Below are positions 46,688-58,738 of a DNA stretch of 64,000 nt, piece after piece. Origin of the DNA: Delphinapterus leucas. Its lineage: Eukaryota; Chordata; Mammalia; Artiodactyla; Monodontidae. The notes under the pieces were generated by a model. It saw only the letters and a program-made list of their open reading frames with translations, was not told the origin of the DNA and searched no databases. Location of the stretch: contig NW_022098076.1 of NCBI RefSeq assembly GCF_002288925.2, forward strand, positions 65,148,334 through 65,212,333. The letters are read 5' to 3'. Position numbers and translations under genes: made by a program. The stretch's first letter is position 1, and each line of letters begins with the position of its first letter.

Positions 46688-48058
46688 TTGTTATAAGTTC
46701 TTGCTTCCAGTTTTCCCAGAATTTTCATCAGGAGTGGGTGTGAAAAATAGTCAAGAATTCAAAAATAACTCGGGTCCCACGATCCTTCTGAGAGCTGTCT
46801 GGTATTATTGTCAAAGCAAAAAGAAAAACCCAGGCTGAGATATCGGAGGGGCAAGATGCTGTTGCCACACCTGAGAAAGTAGTTGTCAAAATAGAGTGAC
46901 TTGGGGCTGGTTGATGACATTATACATAAGTGAAGCCATTTCAAAATTCGGTTGCCACTTTCATTCCACCAAGCTACCTTTCAATTCATACCATCTTGTG
47001 ATCAAAAGGATCAATTCTGAGGTATCAACACTTGCAGAATTGTTCTGAAACTCTATTAAGTTGGGATGGGCTTGCCTGGAGCCTAAAGAAAGTCACTAAG
47101 GTGCAAGACCACATCTTAAAGGGTGAATGACAGACCAGGACTCATAGGAGCATATGACACCAGCCCCTTGTCTGCAGATCGCTCCTGTCGTTAAAATCAA
47201 TGCAACTTAATTAAAGCAAATTACAGATAGATACATCTATAAATAAGGTATTAAAGTGTGCTGCTGGATATGATAATTGCTGCATATTTAGCAATCAATG
47301 TGTGTGTTCTGCTTTTGCCAGGAGGAACGCCTTTCAGTGGAATCAATGGAGCTTTATTAAAAACCATCCAAATTAGAGGGAGAAATGATGAGTGTTATAA
47401 TAACACAAAATCACTGTGTCAACTTTCATTGCAAAGAAAGGGAAGCAAAATATGCCCATCCCTCTTTTTCCACTCAAGGAAAATATTAGACATATTCTCT
47501 TAAAGATGTGTATACTTTGAATTCATAAATTTTAATTTCTGCGTACTCTTCTCCCAGGAGAAGGTGGAGGGAAGGTAATGATCATAAATAAAATAATTCA
47601 GCAGTGGGAGTGAAGTGTGAGGAACACCCCAGTGCCCAGATACGCTGTTTTATACCTTGATGACAGAAGACAAATAAATGAAGTCCATACTCTAAACAGA
47701 GCTTTAAGTGGCTTATTTTACTCTTATAGCCACTAGATATTTTGTGTGTGAAAGTTTTCATAGGTTAATTCAAAATAATGAATGTTGGAAATAAAAACTC
47801 ATTTTCATCACCTTCCTTAACTTCTCTCACTACCTTACCCCTGTCAACTTTTATCATAAATAAGAATTCAGCTTCTGGCGAAGAGACATCTTTTCTCTAC
47901 TCTGGTTAATTTTAAAATATACATCTCAAATCTTTCATCACCCAATTTAAAAATCAATAATGGAAAACATAAGGGTTAATTAAATCACTCCCAGGTGACC
48001 AGAACCATTCTCGTATTTAAGACAATAAATATAAAATTACAAAAAGACGAAGATTTCG
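46688..48058. other. Unassigned intron
   Basis: AT-rich DNA up to the target-site duplication of element B. The 81-codon open frame at 47258-47503 is unrecognised. Confidence 0.5.
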
Positions 48059-49326
48059 AGGTAGAATTCCTTTTTTTTTTAAACATCTTTATTGGAGTAT
48101 AATTGCTTTACAATGGGGTGTTAGTTTCTGCTGTAGAGCAAAGTGAATCAGCTGTACGTGTACATATATCCCCATATCCCCTCCCTCTTGCGTCTCCCTC
48201 TCACTCTCCCTATCCCACCCCTCTATAGAGGAGAACACAAAGCGCCGAGCTGATCTCCCTGTGCCATGCAGCTGCTTCCCACTAGCTATCTGTTTTACAT
48301 TTGTTAGTGTATATATGTCCATGCCACTCTCTCACTTTGTCCCAGCTTACCCTTCCCCCTCCCCGTGTCCTCAAGTCCATTCTCTACGTCTGCGTCGTTA
48401 TTCCTGTCCTGCCCCTAGTTTCTTCAGAACCATTGTTTTTTCTTTTTTTACATTCCATATGTATGTGTTAGCATACGGTATTTGTTTTTCTCCTTCTGAC
48501 TTACTTCACTCTGTATGACAGACTCTAGGTCCATCCACCTCACTACAAATAACTCGGTTTCGTTTCTTTTTATGCCTGGGTAATATTCCATTGTATATGT
48601 GTGCAACATCTTCTTTATCCATTCATATGTCGATGGGCATTTAGGTTGCTTCCATGTCCTGGCTATTGTAAATAGAGCTGCAATGTACATTGTGATACAT
48701 GACTCTTTTTGAATTATGGTTCTCTCAGGGTATATGCCCAGTAGTGGGGTGGCTGGGTCATATGGTAGATCTATTTTTAGTTTTTTAAGGAACCTCCACA
48801 CTGTTCTCCATAGTGGCTGTATCAATTTACATTCCCACCAACAGTGCAAGAGGGTTACCTTTTCTCCACACCCTCTCCAGCATTTATTGTTTGTAGATTT
48901 TTTGATGATGGCCATTCTGACCAGTGTGAGGTGATACCTCATTGTAGTTTTGATTTGCGTTTCTCTAATGATTAGTGATGCTGAGCATCCTTTCATCTGT
49001 TTGTTGGCAATCTGTATATCTTCTTTGGAGAAATGTCTATTTAGGTCTTCCGCCCGTTTTTGGATTGGGCTGTTTGTTTTTTTTGATATTGAGCTGCATG
49101 AGCTTCTTGCATATTTTGGAGATTAATCCTTTGTCAATTGCTCCATTTGCAAATATTTTCTCCCATTCTGAGGGTTGTCTTTTGGTCTTGTTTGTAGTTT
49201 CCTTTGCTGTGCAAAAGCTTTTAAGTTTTATTAGCTGCTATTTGTTTATTTTTGTTTTTATTTCCATTTCTCTAGGACATGGGTCAAAAAAGATCTTGCT
49301 GTGATGTATGTCATAGAGTGTTCTGC

Positions 49327-49426
49327 NNNNNNNNNNNNNNNNNNNNNNNNNNNNNNNNNNNNNNNNNNNNNNNNNNNNNNNNNNNNNNNNNNNNNNNNNN
49401 NNNNNNNNNNNNNNNNNNNNNNNNNN
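49327..49426. other. Assembly gap (100 N) inside L1 B ORF2
   Basis: By comparison with element C (59526-59630), roughly 97 bp of ORF2 text fall in the gap. The placeholder size therefore nearly equals the missing length. The flanks are not duplicated, unlike the gap in L1 A. Confidence 0.97.
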
Positions 49427-50183
49427 CTAATTTCATTCTTTTACATGTAACTGTCCAGTTTTCCCAGCACCACTTATTGAAGAGGCTGTCTTTTCTCCAT
49501 TGTATATTCTTGCCTCCTTTCTCAAAGATAAGGTGACCATATGTGTGTAGGTTTATCTCTGGGCTTTCTATCCTGTTCCATTGATCTGTATTTCTGTTTT
49601 TGTGCCAGTACCGTACTGTCTTGATTACTGTAGCTTTGTAGTATAGTCTGAAGTCAGAGAGCCTGATTCCTCCAGCTCTGTTCTTCTTTCTCAACATTGC
49701 CTTGGCTACTCAGGGTCTTTTGTGTTTCCATACAAATTGTGAAATTTTTTGTTCTAGTTCTGTGAAAAATGCCATTGGTATTATGATAGGGATTGCATTG
49801 AATCTGTAGATTGCTTGGGTAGTATAGTCACTTTCATAATGTTGATTCTTCCAATCCAAGAACATGGAATATCTCTCCATCTGTTTGTATCGTCTTTAAT
49901 TTCTCTCATCAGTGTCTGATAGGTTTCTGCATACAGGTCTTTTGTCTCCTTAGGTAGGTTTATAACTAGATATTTTATTCTTTTTGTTGCAATGGTAAAT
50001 GGGAGTGTTTCCTTAATTTCTCTTTCAGAGTTTTCAACATTAGTGTATAGGAATGCAAGAGATTTCTGTGCAGTAATGTTATATCCTGCTACTTTACCAA
50101 ATTCATTGATTAGCTCTAGTAGTTTTCTAGTAGCATCTTTGGGATTCTCTATATTCTCTATAATTTCATGTCATCTGCAAATA

Positions 50184-50218
50184 GTGACACTTTTTTTTTT
50201 TTTAACCGTGACACTTTT
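50184..50218 (-). mobile_element. Minimal poly-A retro-insertion with target-site duplication
   Basis: Relative to L1 A and C, the sequence upstream of FADD has an insertion. It is bounded by the direct repeat GTGACACTTTT (50184-50194 and 50208-50218). The insert is only a T run plus AACC; on minus, GGTT + about A12. This is the structure expected of an almost completely 5'-truncated L1-mediated insertion. Confidence 0.65.
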
Positions 50219-52347
50219 ACTTCTTATTTTCTGGCTTGGGTTCCCTTTATTTCTTTTTCTTATATAATTACTGTGGCTAAAACTTCCAAAACTATCTTGA
50301 ATAATGGTGGTGAGAGTGGGCAACCTTGTCTTGTTCCTGGTCTTTGAAGAAATGGTTTCAGTTTTTCACCATTGAGAATGATGCTGGTGGTGGGTTTGTC
50401 ATATGTGGCCTTTATTATGTTGAGGTAAGTTCCTTCTATGCCTACTTTCTGGAGAGTTTTTATCATAAATCGGTGTTGAATTTTGGTGAAAGCTTTTTCT
50501 GCATCTATTGAGATGATCATATGGTACTAATCTTTCAATTTCTTAATATGGTTTATCACAGTGATTGATTTGCATATATTGAATAATCCTTGCATTCCTG
50601 GGATAAACCCCACTTGAATGGTGTATGATCCTTTTAATGTGCTTTTGGATTCTGTTTGCTAGTATTTTGTTGAGGATTTTTTCATCTATGTTCATCAGTG
50701 ATATTGGTCTGTAGTTTTCTCTTTTTCTGACATCTTTTGTCTGCTTTTGGTATCAGGGTGATGGTGGCCTCATAGAATGAGTTTGGGAGTGTTCCTTCTG
50801 CTATATTCTGGAAGAGTTTGAGAAGGATAGGTGTTAGCTCTTCTCTAAATGTTTGATAGAATTTGCCTGTGAAGCCATCTCGTCCTGGGCTTTTGTTTGT
50901 TGGAAGATTTTGGATCACGGTTTCTATTTCTTTACTTGTGATTGGTCTGTTCATATTTTCTACTTCTTCCTGGTTCAGTCTTGGGAGGTAGTGCTTTTCT
51001 AAGAATTTGTCCGTTTCTTCCAGGTTGTTCATTATTGGCATATAGTTGCTTGTAGTAATCTCTCATGATCCTCTGTACTTCTGCAGTGTCAGTTGTTACT
51101 TCTCCTTTTTCATTTCTAATTCCACTGATTTGAGTCTTCCCCCTTTTTTTCCTGATGAGTGTGGCTAATGGTTTATCAACTTTGTTTATCTTCTCAAAGA
51201 ACCAGCTTTTAGTTTTATTGATCTTTGCTATCATTTCCTTCATTTCTTTTTCATTCATTTCTGATCTAATCTTTATGATTTCTTTCCTTCTGCTAATTTT
51301 GGGGGGTTTTTGTTCTTCTTTTTCTAACTGCTTCAGGTGTAAGGTTAGGTTGTTCATTTGAGATGTTTCTTGTTTCTTGAGGTAGGACTGTATTGCTATA
51401 AACTTCCCTCTTAGAACTGCTTTTGCTGCATCCCATAAGTTTTGGGTTGTCGTGTTTTCATTGTCACCTGTTTCTAGGTTTTTTTGATTTTCTCTTTGCT
51501 TTATTCAGTGATCTCTTGCTTATTTAGTAGTGTATTGTTTAGCCTCCATGTGTTTGTATTTTTTACAGATTTTTCCTGTAATTGATATCTAGTCTCATAG
51601 CATTGTGGTTGGAAAATATACATGATATGATTTCAATTTTCTTAAGTTTACCAAGGCTTGATTTGTGACCGAAGATATGATCTGTCCTGGAGTATGTTGC
51701 ATGAGTATTTGAGAAGGAAGTGTATTCTGCTGTGTTTGGATGGAATGTCCTAAAAATATCAATTAAGTACATCTTGTTTAATGTGTCATTTAAAGCTTGT
51801 GTTTGCTTATTTTTTTCCATTTTGGATGATCTGTCATTGGTGAAAGTAGGGTGTTAAAGTGCCCTACTGTGATTGTGTTACTGTCAATTTCCCTTTTTAT
51901 GGCTGTTAGCATTTGCCTTATGTATCGAGGTGCTCCTATGTTGGGTGCATAAATATTTACAATTGTTATATCTTCTTCTTGGATTGATCCCTTGATCATT
52001 ATGTAGTGTCCTTCTTTGTCTCTTGTAATAGTCTTTATTTTAAAGTGTATTTTGTCTGATAGGAGAATTGCTACTCCAGCTTTCTTCTGATTTCCATTTG
52101 CATGGAATATCTTTTTCCATCCCCTCGCTTTCAGCCTATATGTGTCCCTAGGTCTGAAGTGGGTCTCTTGTAGACAGCATATGTATGGCTCTTGTTTTTG
52201 TATCCATTCAGCCAGTCTATGTCTTTTGGTTGGAGCATTTAATCCATTTCATCTAAGGGAGTTATCGATATGTGTGTTCCTATTACCATTTTCTTAATTG
52301 TTTTGGGTTTATTGTTGTAGGTCTTTTGCTTCTCTTGTGTTTCCTGC

Positions 52348-53203
52348 CTAGAAAGGTTCTTTTAGCATTTGTTGTAAAGCATTTGTTGTAATGCTGCTGA
52401 ATTCTCTTAACTTTTGCTTGTCTGTAAAGGTTTTATTTCTCCTTTAAATCTGAATGAGATCCATGCTGGGTAGAGTAATCTTGGTTGTAGGTTTTTCCCT
52501 TTCATCACTTTAAATATGCCCTGCCACACGCTTCTGGCTTGCAAAGTTTCAGCTGAGAAATCAGCTGTTAACCTTATGGGGATTCCCTTATGTTATTTGC
52601 TGCTTTTCCCTTGCTGCTTTTAATATTTTTTCTTTGTATGTAATTTTTGATAGTTTGATTAATATGTGTCTTAGCATGTTTCTCCTTGGATTTATCCCGT
52701 ATGGGACTCTCTGCGCTTCCTGGACTTGATTGACTATTTCCTTTCCCATATTAAGGAAGTTTTCAACCATAATCTCTTCAAATGCTTTCTCAGCCCTTTC
52801 TGTTTCTCTTCTTCTTCTCAACTCCTATAATTCGAATGCTGGTGCATTTAATATTGTCCCAGAGGTCTCTGAGACTGTCCTCAATTCTTTTCATTCTTTT
52901 TTCTTTATTCTGCTGTGAGGTAGTTATATGCACTATTTTATCTTCCAGGTCACTTATCCGTTCTACTGCCTCAGTTATTCTGCTGTTGATTCCTTCTAGA
53001 GAATTTTTAGTTTTATTTATTGTGTTTTCCTCATGGTTTGTTTGCTCTTTAGTTCTTCTAGGTCCTTGTGAAACATTTCTTGTATTTTCTCCATTCTATT
53101 TCCAAGATTTTAGATCATCTTTACTATTACTGCTCTGAATTCTTTTTCAGGTAGACTGCCTATTTCCTCTTCCTTTGTTTGGGTTTTTACCTTGCTCCTT
53201 CAT
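52348..53203 (-). pseudogene. L1 B ORF1 remnant
   Basis: Met-Lys-Glu-Gln-Gly start at 53203-53201 and TAG at 52350-52348. The C-terminal part is open at 52588-52821 ([20 protein letters not shown], then KAAREKQQIT). Coiled-coil heptads are recognisable upstream but in other frames. Non-functional. Confidence 0.87.
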
Positions 53204-55375
53204 CTGCTGTGTATTTCTCTGTCTTCTCATTTGCTTAACTAACTGTGTTTGGAGTCTCCTTTTCGCAGGCTGCAGGTTCATAGTTCCCGTTGTTTTTGGT
53301 GTCTGCCCCCAGTGGCTAAGGTTGGTTCAGTGGGTTGTGTAGGCTTCCTGATGTAAGGGACTGGTGCCTGTGTTCCAGTGGATGAGGCTGGATCTTGTCT
53401 TTCTGGTGAGCAAGACCATGTCTGGTGGTGTGTTTTTGGGTGTCTGTGGACTTATTTTGATTTTAGGTAGCCTCTCTGCTAATGGGTAGGGTTGTGTTCC
53501 TGTCTTGCTAGTTGTTCGGCATATGGTGTCCAGCACTGTAGCTTGCTGGTCCTTGAGTGGAGTTCGGTCTTAGCATTGAGATGAAGAGCTCTGAGATAGC
53601 TTTTGCTGTTTGATATTACGTGGGGCCAGGAGGCCTCTGGTGAACCAATGTCCTGAACTCGGCTGTCCCACCTCAGAGGCTCAGGCCTGACACTCGGCTG
53701 GATCACCAAGAATCTGTCAGCCACCCAGCTCAGAATAAAAGGGAGAAAAAAAAAGAAAGAAAGAAAGAAAAAATAAGATAAAGTTATTAAAGTAAAAAAT
53801 ATTATTATAAATTTAAAAATGAAAAAGTAATTTAAAAAAAAAGAAAGAGAGAGAGAGCAACCAAACCAAGAAACAAATCCACCAATGATAACAAGCACTA
53901 AAATCTATACTAAAAAAAAAAAAAAGAAGACAGAACCCTAGGACAAATGGTAAAGCAAAGCTATACAGACAAAATCATACAAAGAAGCATATACATACAC
54001 ACTCACAAAAGGAGAAAAAAGAAAAAAATTGTGTGTGTGTGTATATAAGGAAGAGAACAACCAAATCAATAAACAAATCTACCAGTGATAATAAGCTCTA
54101 AATACTAAACTAAGATAAACATAAAACCGGAAACAAATTAGATGCAGAAAGCAAACCCCAAGTCTACAGTTGCTCCCAAAGTCCACTGCCTCAATTTTGG
54201 GATGATTCGTTGTCTCTTCAGGTATTCCAGAGATGCAGGGTACATCAAGTTGATTGTGGAGATTTAATCCGCTGCTCCTGAGGCTGTTGGGAGAGATTTC
54301 CCTTTCGCTACTTTGTTCTCACAGCTCCCGGGGCTCAGCTTTGGATTTGGCCCCGCCTCTGCGTGTAGGTCACCTGAGAGCGTCTGTTCCCACCCAGACA
54401 GGACAGGGTTAGAGGAGCCGCTGATTCGGGGGCTCTGGCTCACTCAGGCCAGGGGGAGGGAGGGGTATGGGGTTCGGGGCGAGCCTGTGGCGGCAGAGGC
54501 CGGCGGGACATTGCACCAGCCTGAGGCGCGCCGTGCGTTCTCCTGGGGAAGTTCCCTGGATCACGGGACCCTGGCAGTGGCGGGCTGCACATGCTCCCAG
54601 GAGGGGAGGTGTGGATAGTGACCTGTGCTCGCACACAGGCTTCTTGATGGCTGCAGCAGCAGCCTTAGCATTTTATGCCCGTCTCTGGGGTCTGCGCTGA
54701 TAGCCACAGCTCGCGCCCATCTCTGGATTTCGTTTAGGCAGTGCTCTGGATCCCCTCTCCTCATGCATCCCAAAACAATGGCCTCTTGCCTCTTTGTTAG
54801 CTCCAGACTTTTTCCTGGACTCCCTCCCGGCTAGCTGTGGTGCACTAGCCCCCTTCAGGCTGGGTTCACGCAGCCAACCCCAGTCCTCTCCCTGGGATCC
54901 GACCGAAGCCCGAGCCTCAGCTCCCAGGCCCCACCAGCCCCGGCAGGTGAGGAGACAAGCCTCTCAGACTGGTGAGTGCTGGTCGGCACTGATCCTCTGT
55001 GCAGGAATCTCTCAGCTTTGCCCTCTGCACCCCTGTTGCTTCTCTCTCTTCCGTGGCTCTGAAGCTTCCCCCACGCCCATCCTCCCGTCTCTTCCAGTGA
55101 AGGCATTTCCTAGTGTGTGGAAGGTTTTCCTCCTTCACAGCTTCCTCCCTGAGGTGCAGGTCCCATCCCTATTCTTTTGTCTCTGTTTTTTCTTTTTTCT
55201 TTTACCCTACCCAGGTACGTGAGGAGTTTCTTGCCTTTTGGGAATTCTGAGGTCTTCTCCCAGCGTTCAGTGGGTGTTCTGTAGGAGCTGTTCCACATGT
55301 AGATGTATTTTTGATGTATTTGTGGGGAGGAAGGTGATCTCCACGTGTCACTCCTCCACCATCTTGAAGTTATCC
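53204..55375 (-). promoter_or_regulatory. L1 B 5' UTR / internal promoter region
   Basis: Matches the 5' UTR of element A in reverse. It includes an AT-rich stretch (53740-54100) and a GC-rich stretch (54200-55130). Open frames on both strands (up to 151 codons at 55110-55565) have no protein similarity and straddle the element boundary. Confidence 0.8.
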
Positions 55376-55599
55376 AAGGTAGAATTTCTAAGAGATGAAA
55401 AAAGGAGCCACTAGACAGTCTGCCACTTCTATAGAGTCTGGTAAAGGCATTTAAGATTTCTTCCATTGAGTCACTCTGTATGCACTTATTGTTTGTCTCT
55501 GGAAAGGGGAGGAGGAAAAGAAAGAGAAAAAGTGAAAAGAAAAGAAAGAAAAAGGAAGGTAACAAGAGGAGAAACGGATGTTTGGAAAGTGATTTATAA

Positions 55600-56080
55600 C
55601 TATTTCACTTAATCAAATGTTGACATACTGAACATCTTCCAGGCACTGGTCTAGGTGATAGGAAGAGAAAACCAAGTCCTGACTTTTGTGGAGTTTATGT
55701 TTGTGAGGAAAGAGAGACAATAAACAAATGAAGAGTAATTTCTGGGCCATGATTATTTCCATGAAGAAATAAAAGCTGGTCTAAATGGCTAGGGCATGGT
55801 GCCGGGGGAGGCACACTGTTTCATGTAGGGTGGTCAAGAAGGCTTCTCTGAGAAGGGGACTTTTACACAGAGAGTCGAGCAAAATAAGGGACAAAAGCTT
55901 GTGGGTATCTGGAGAGTAGGCATTCCAGGGAAGAGGGAAATGTGCCCACAGAAGCCTTGAGATAGCAACTTGCTTGGCAAGCCTGAGGAGCAGTGAGGAG
56001 AGCAGCATGGCTGGAGCCATCAGAGCAGTGGGGCATTGGAGGGATCAAGACAGGGAGGTAACTGGGTGAAAACTGGGTGA
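55600..56080 (-). repeat. L2 LINE, reverse
   Basis: 'catcttccaggcactggtct', 'gtggtcaagaaggcttctct', 'gagaaggggac', 'gcattccagggaagagggaa' and 'cagcatggctggagc' are in the order of reversed L2. Confidence 0.85.
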
Positions 56081-57614
56081 GTTTTTGGAGCTAAATTAAG
56101 TCCACTCTACTTAACCATTCTCACCATTGGCTGTTATTTCTAGTTTTCTACGATGCATATACAATGCATAATACTCATGCTTAGAAAACAGTCAAAAGGG
56201 TTGGCATCAGATGTAGGTTGCTATGTTCTTTTTAAGACCCAACTCTTATCTATTGATTTTCAGATGAGGTGACCTATGATTTCGCTCCAGACTGCCTATG
56301 CCAGAGGCCATCATACTCACAGATTGTTCATAATCGTGACACATGAGTTTCCTACTCTACAGAAGGGTGTATACAGATGAGAATGGAGTTCTCCCACGTG
56401 TATCTTAGCCCCAGGTCTAACATGCAGACATATTGCCCCCTTATTCCAATCTGCTCTGCTTCCTTCTGATTTAACTACAGGCAGTACCATGGACCACATC
56501 TACCTCTGATTTCTGCAGGTTGTGGAAAGAGAAAGTAGCCACAACCACTGATCATATACATCACAGACATCTGAGTCCTTTCTTTCCTTTCACACACACA
56601 CCATCCTCATGTGTTCCACAGAGTTGCCCCCTATCAAAAGGTAGAGAAAGGGGCAGAGTCATCGTCCTAAGGCTCCTTACTGGGGTACTTTTTCTGTGCC
56701 TAAAGATGTCATAGGACATTTCAAAACTAAGCTACCTTTTGAGATATGTACTAACAGTCATTTGCAACTTGGATACACAAAACAGTATGACTGCTGTGGT
56801 TCATTGTAATTTGTGAGTATTCTGGTCAAATCAAATGCTACCATTCAGGTCATACTATAATACTACTATTATTGGAATGTTTGCTTGTAGCATGGAAAGA
56901 AATGTATTTTCTTTGGAAATCTCTGAAAATACTGATATAGGACCTGATTTAACAGAACTCTTTAATTCACAGTATTTAAAAGAATGCAGTATTTGAAGCC
57001 ATTATTCTGTAAAATCTTTCCCATTCCTAGGAAGTAGGTGAGTTCACTCCACCACCGTTATAATTTCCTCCTTTGTACACGCTTTGTACATGGTGGGTCT
57101 GGTCTCCCTGCTGCTTTGCTGCGACTCCTCAAGCAATAGCCAAGCTTGCTCATTTTCAGGGTCCCCGATTTCCATGACTCATAGAAACTAGCAATTAGAA
57201 ACACGTTGCAGTGTTGGGTCATTTTTCTTTGAGGCCCTGACCAGTAGAGAATTATACTCCAAATCACATTTCCTGGTGTGTTGTCCTTTCTGATTGTAAA
57301 CAGTCTCAACAGTGCTGCATTGTGTTAACCCACCAGGGTAGGTTGAGAAGCAATCAGAGTGAGTCTAAAAAACACTTGGCAGCAGGCCTAATGAAAAATG
57401 GAGTGGACAACCCCTGTCTTCCAGCCATGCCGTGCCCATTGGCACCCAGGTGTCCTGGGGGAGGCATCCTCATGAAGCCAGCCGCCTCCCGACGGGGGAG
57501 GGCGCAAGTGCGCCTTCTGCATTTCAGCAGTATTTTCCTCCCCACATCCTACCAGGTACCTCCGCCACCCTCCCTGCTTCGACTCCTGCTGCGGTAACCA
57601 CATCCGCAAGAGCC
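56081..57614. other. Unassigned intron
   Basis: Unique-looking. A GC-richer patch is at 57420-57600 next to the L1 C boundary; overlapping open frames there are not supported as genes. Confidence 0.5.
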
Positions 57615-58137
57615 GTGTGGCTGACAGGGTCTTGGTGCTCTGGTCAGGTGTCAGGCCTGAGCCTCTGAGGTGGGAGAGCCAAGTTCAAGACGTTGGTCCA
57701 CCAGAGGCCTCCCAGCCCCATGTAATATCAAACGGCGAAAGCTCTCCCACAGATCTCCATCTCCAGTGCTAAAACCCAGCTCCACTCAGTGACCAGCAGG
57801 CTACAGGGCTGGACACCCTGTGCCAAACAACTAGCAAGACAGGAACACAACACAACCCATTAGCAGAGAGGCTGCCTAAAATCAAAATAAGTTCATAGAC
57901 ACCCCAAACACACCACCAGACATGGTCTTGCTCACCAGAAAGACAAGATCCAGCCTCATCCACTGGAACACAGGCGCTAGCCCCCTACACCAGGAAGCCT
58001 ACACAACCCACTGAACCAACCTTAGCCACTGGGGGCAGACACCAAAAACAATGGGAACTATGAACCTGCAGCCTGCGAAAAGGAGACTCCAAACACAGCA
58101 AGTTAAGCAAATGAGAAGACAGAGAAATACACAGCAG

Positions 58138-58706
58138 ATGAAGGAGCAAGGTAAAAACCCAAACAAATGAAGAGGAAATAGGCAGTCTACCTGAAAAAGA
58201 ATTCAGAGTATTAATAGTAAAGATGATCCAAAATCTCGGAAATAGAATGAAGAAAATACAAGAAGCATTTCACAAGGACCTAGAAGAACTAAAGAGCAAA
58301 CAAACCATGAGAAAAACACAATAAATAAAACTAAAAATTCTCTAGAAGGAATCAACAGCAGAATAACTGAGACAGAAGAACGGAAAAGTGACCTGGAACA
58401 TAAAATAGTGGAAACAACTACCATAGAGCAGAATAAAGAAAAAAGAATGAAGAGAACTGAGGACAGTCTCAGAGACCTCTGGGACAACATTAAACACACC
58501 AACATTCGAATTATAGGGGTCCCAGAAGAAGAAGAGAAACAGAAAGGGACTGAGAAAATATTTGAAGAGATTATAGTTAAAAACTTCCCTAATATGGGAA
58601 AGGAAATAGTCAAGTCCAGGAAGCACAGAGAGTCCCATACAGGATAAATCCAAGGAGAAACATGCCAAGACACATATTAATCAAACTATCAAAAATTACA
58701 TACAAG
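58138..58706 (+). pseudogene. L1 C truncated ORF1
   Basis: Starts MKEQGK-type at 58138 and frameshifts early. The IIGVPEEEEKQK block is open at 58408-58647. It ends at the deletion junction in the 'caaaaattacatacaa' segment. Lacks the C-terminal domain. Confidence 0.85.
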
Positions 58707-58738
58707 TTTTAGCCACAGCAGTCAGGGAAGAAAAAGAA

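Larger units (their letters stand above)
48448..52289 (-). pseudogene. L1 B ORF2 remnant (endonuclease - reverse transcriptase)
   Basis: Pieces in several frames. Endonuclease: 51790-51999 (VGHFN, where VGD-N is expected) and 51563-51820 (SNHN, where SDHN is expected), so two catalytic Asp residues are lost. RT: 51041-50682 (fingers/palm, [13 protein letters not shown]) and 50520-50260 (ISIDAEKAF ... [11 protein letters not shown]). FADD is still present at about 50170-50181, but the frame stops three codons later and is preceded by the poly-A micro-insertion. The C-terminal 182 codons at 48448-48996 remain open and carry the CWRGCGEK...HCWWEC Cys-rich block. The region near 49327-49426 is missing (N). 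Confidence 0.9.
48071..55375 (-). mobile_element. Full-length, degenerate L1 retrotransposon (element B)
   Basis: Minus-strand L1 running from its 5' end at 55375 (CACCATCTTGAAG block on +) to its poly-A (T run) at 48071. The target-site duplication is AGGTAGAATTCC (48059-48070) against AGGTAGAATTTC (55377-55388). Order on minus: 5' UTR 55375-53204, ORF1 remnant 53203-52348, ORF2 remnant 52289-48448, 3' UTR. Its organisation matches element A and the two are closely similar by eye, so A and B form a long inverted pair about 20 kb apart. It contains a 100-N gap and a tiny poly-A insertion. Both endonuclease motifs are mutated, so it is inactive. Confidence 0.95.
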
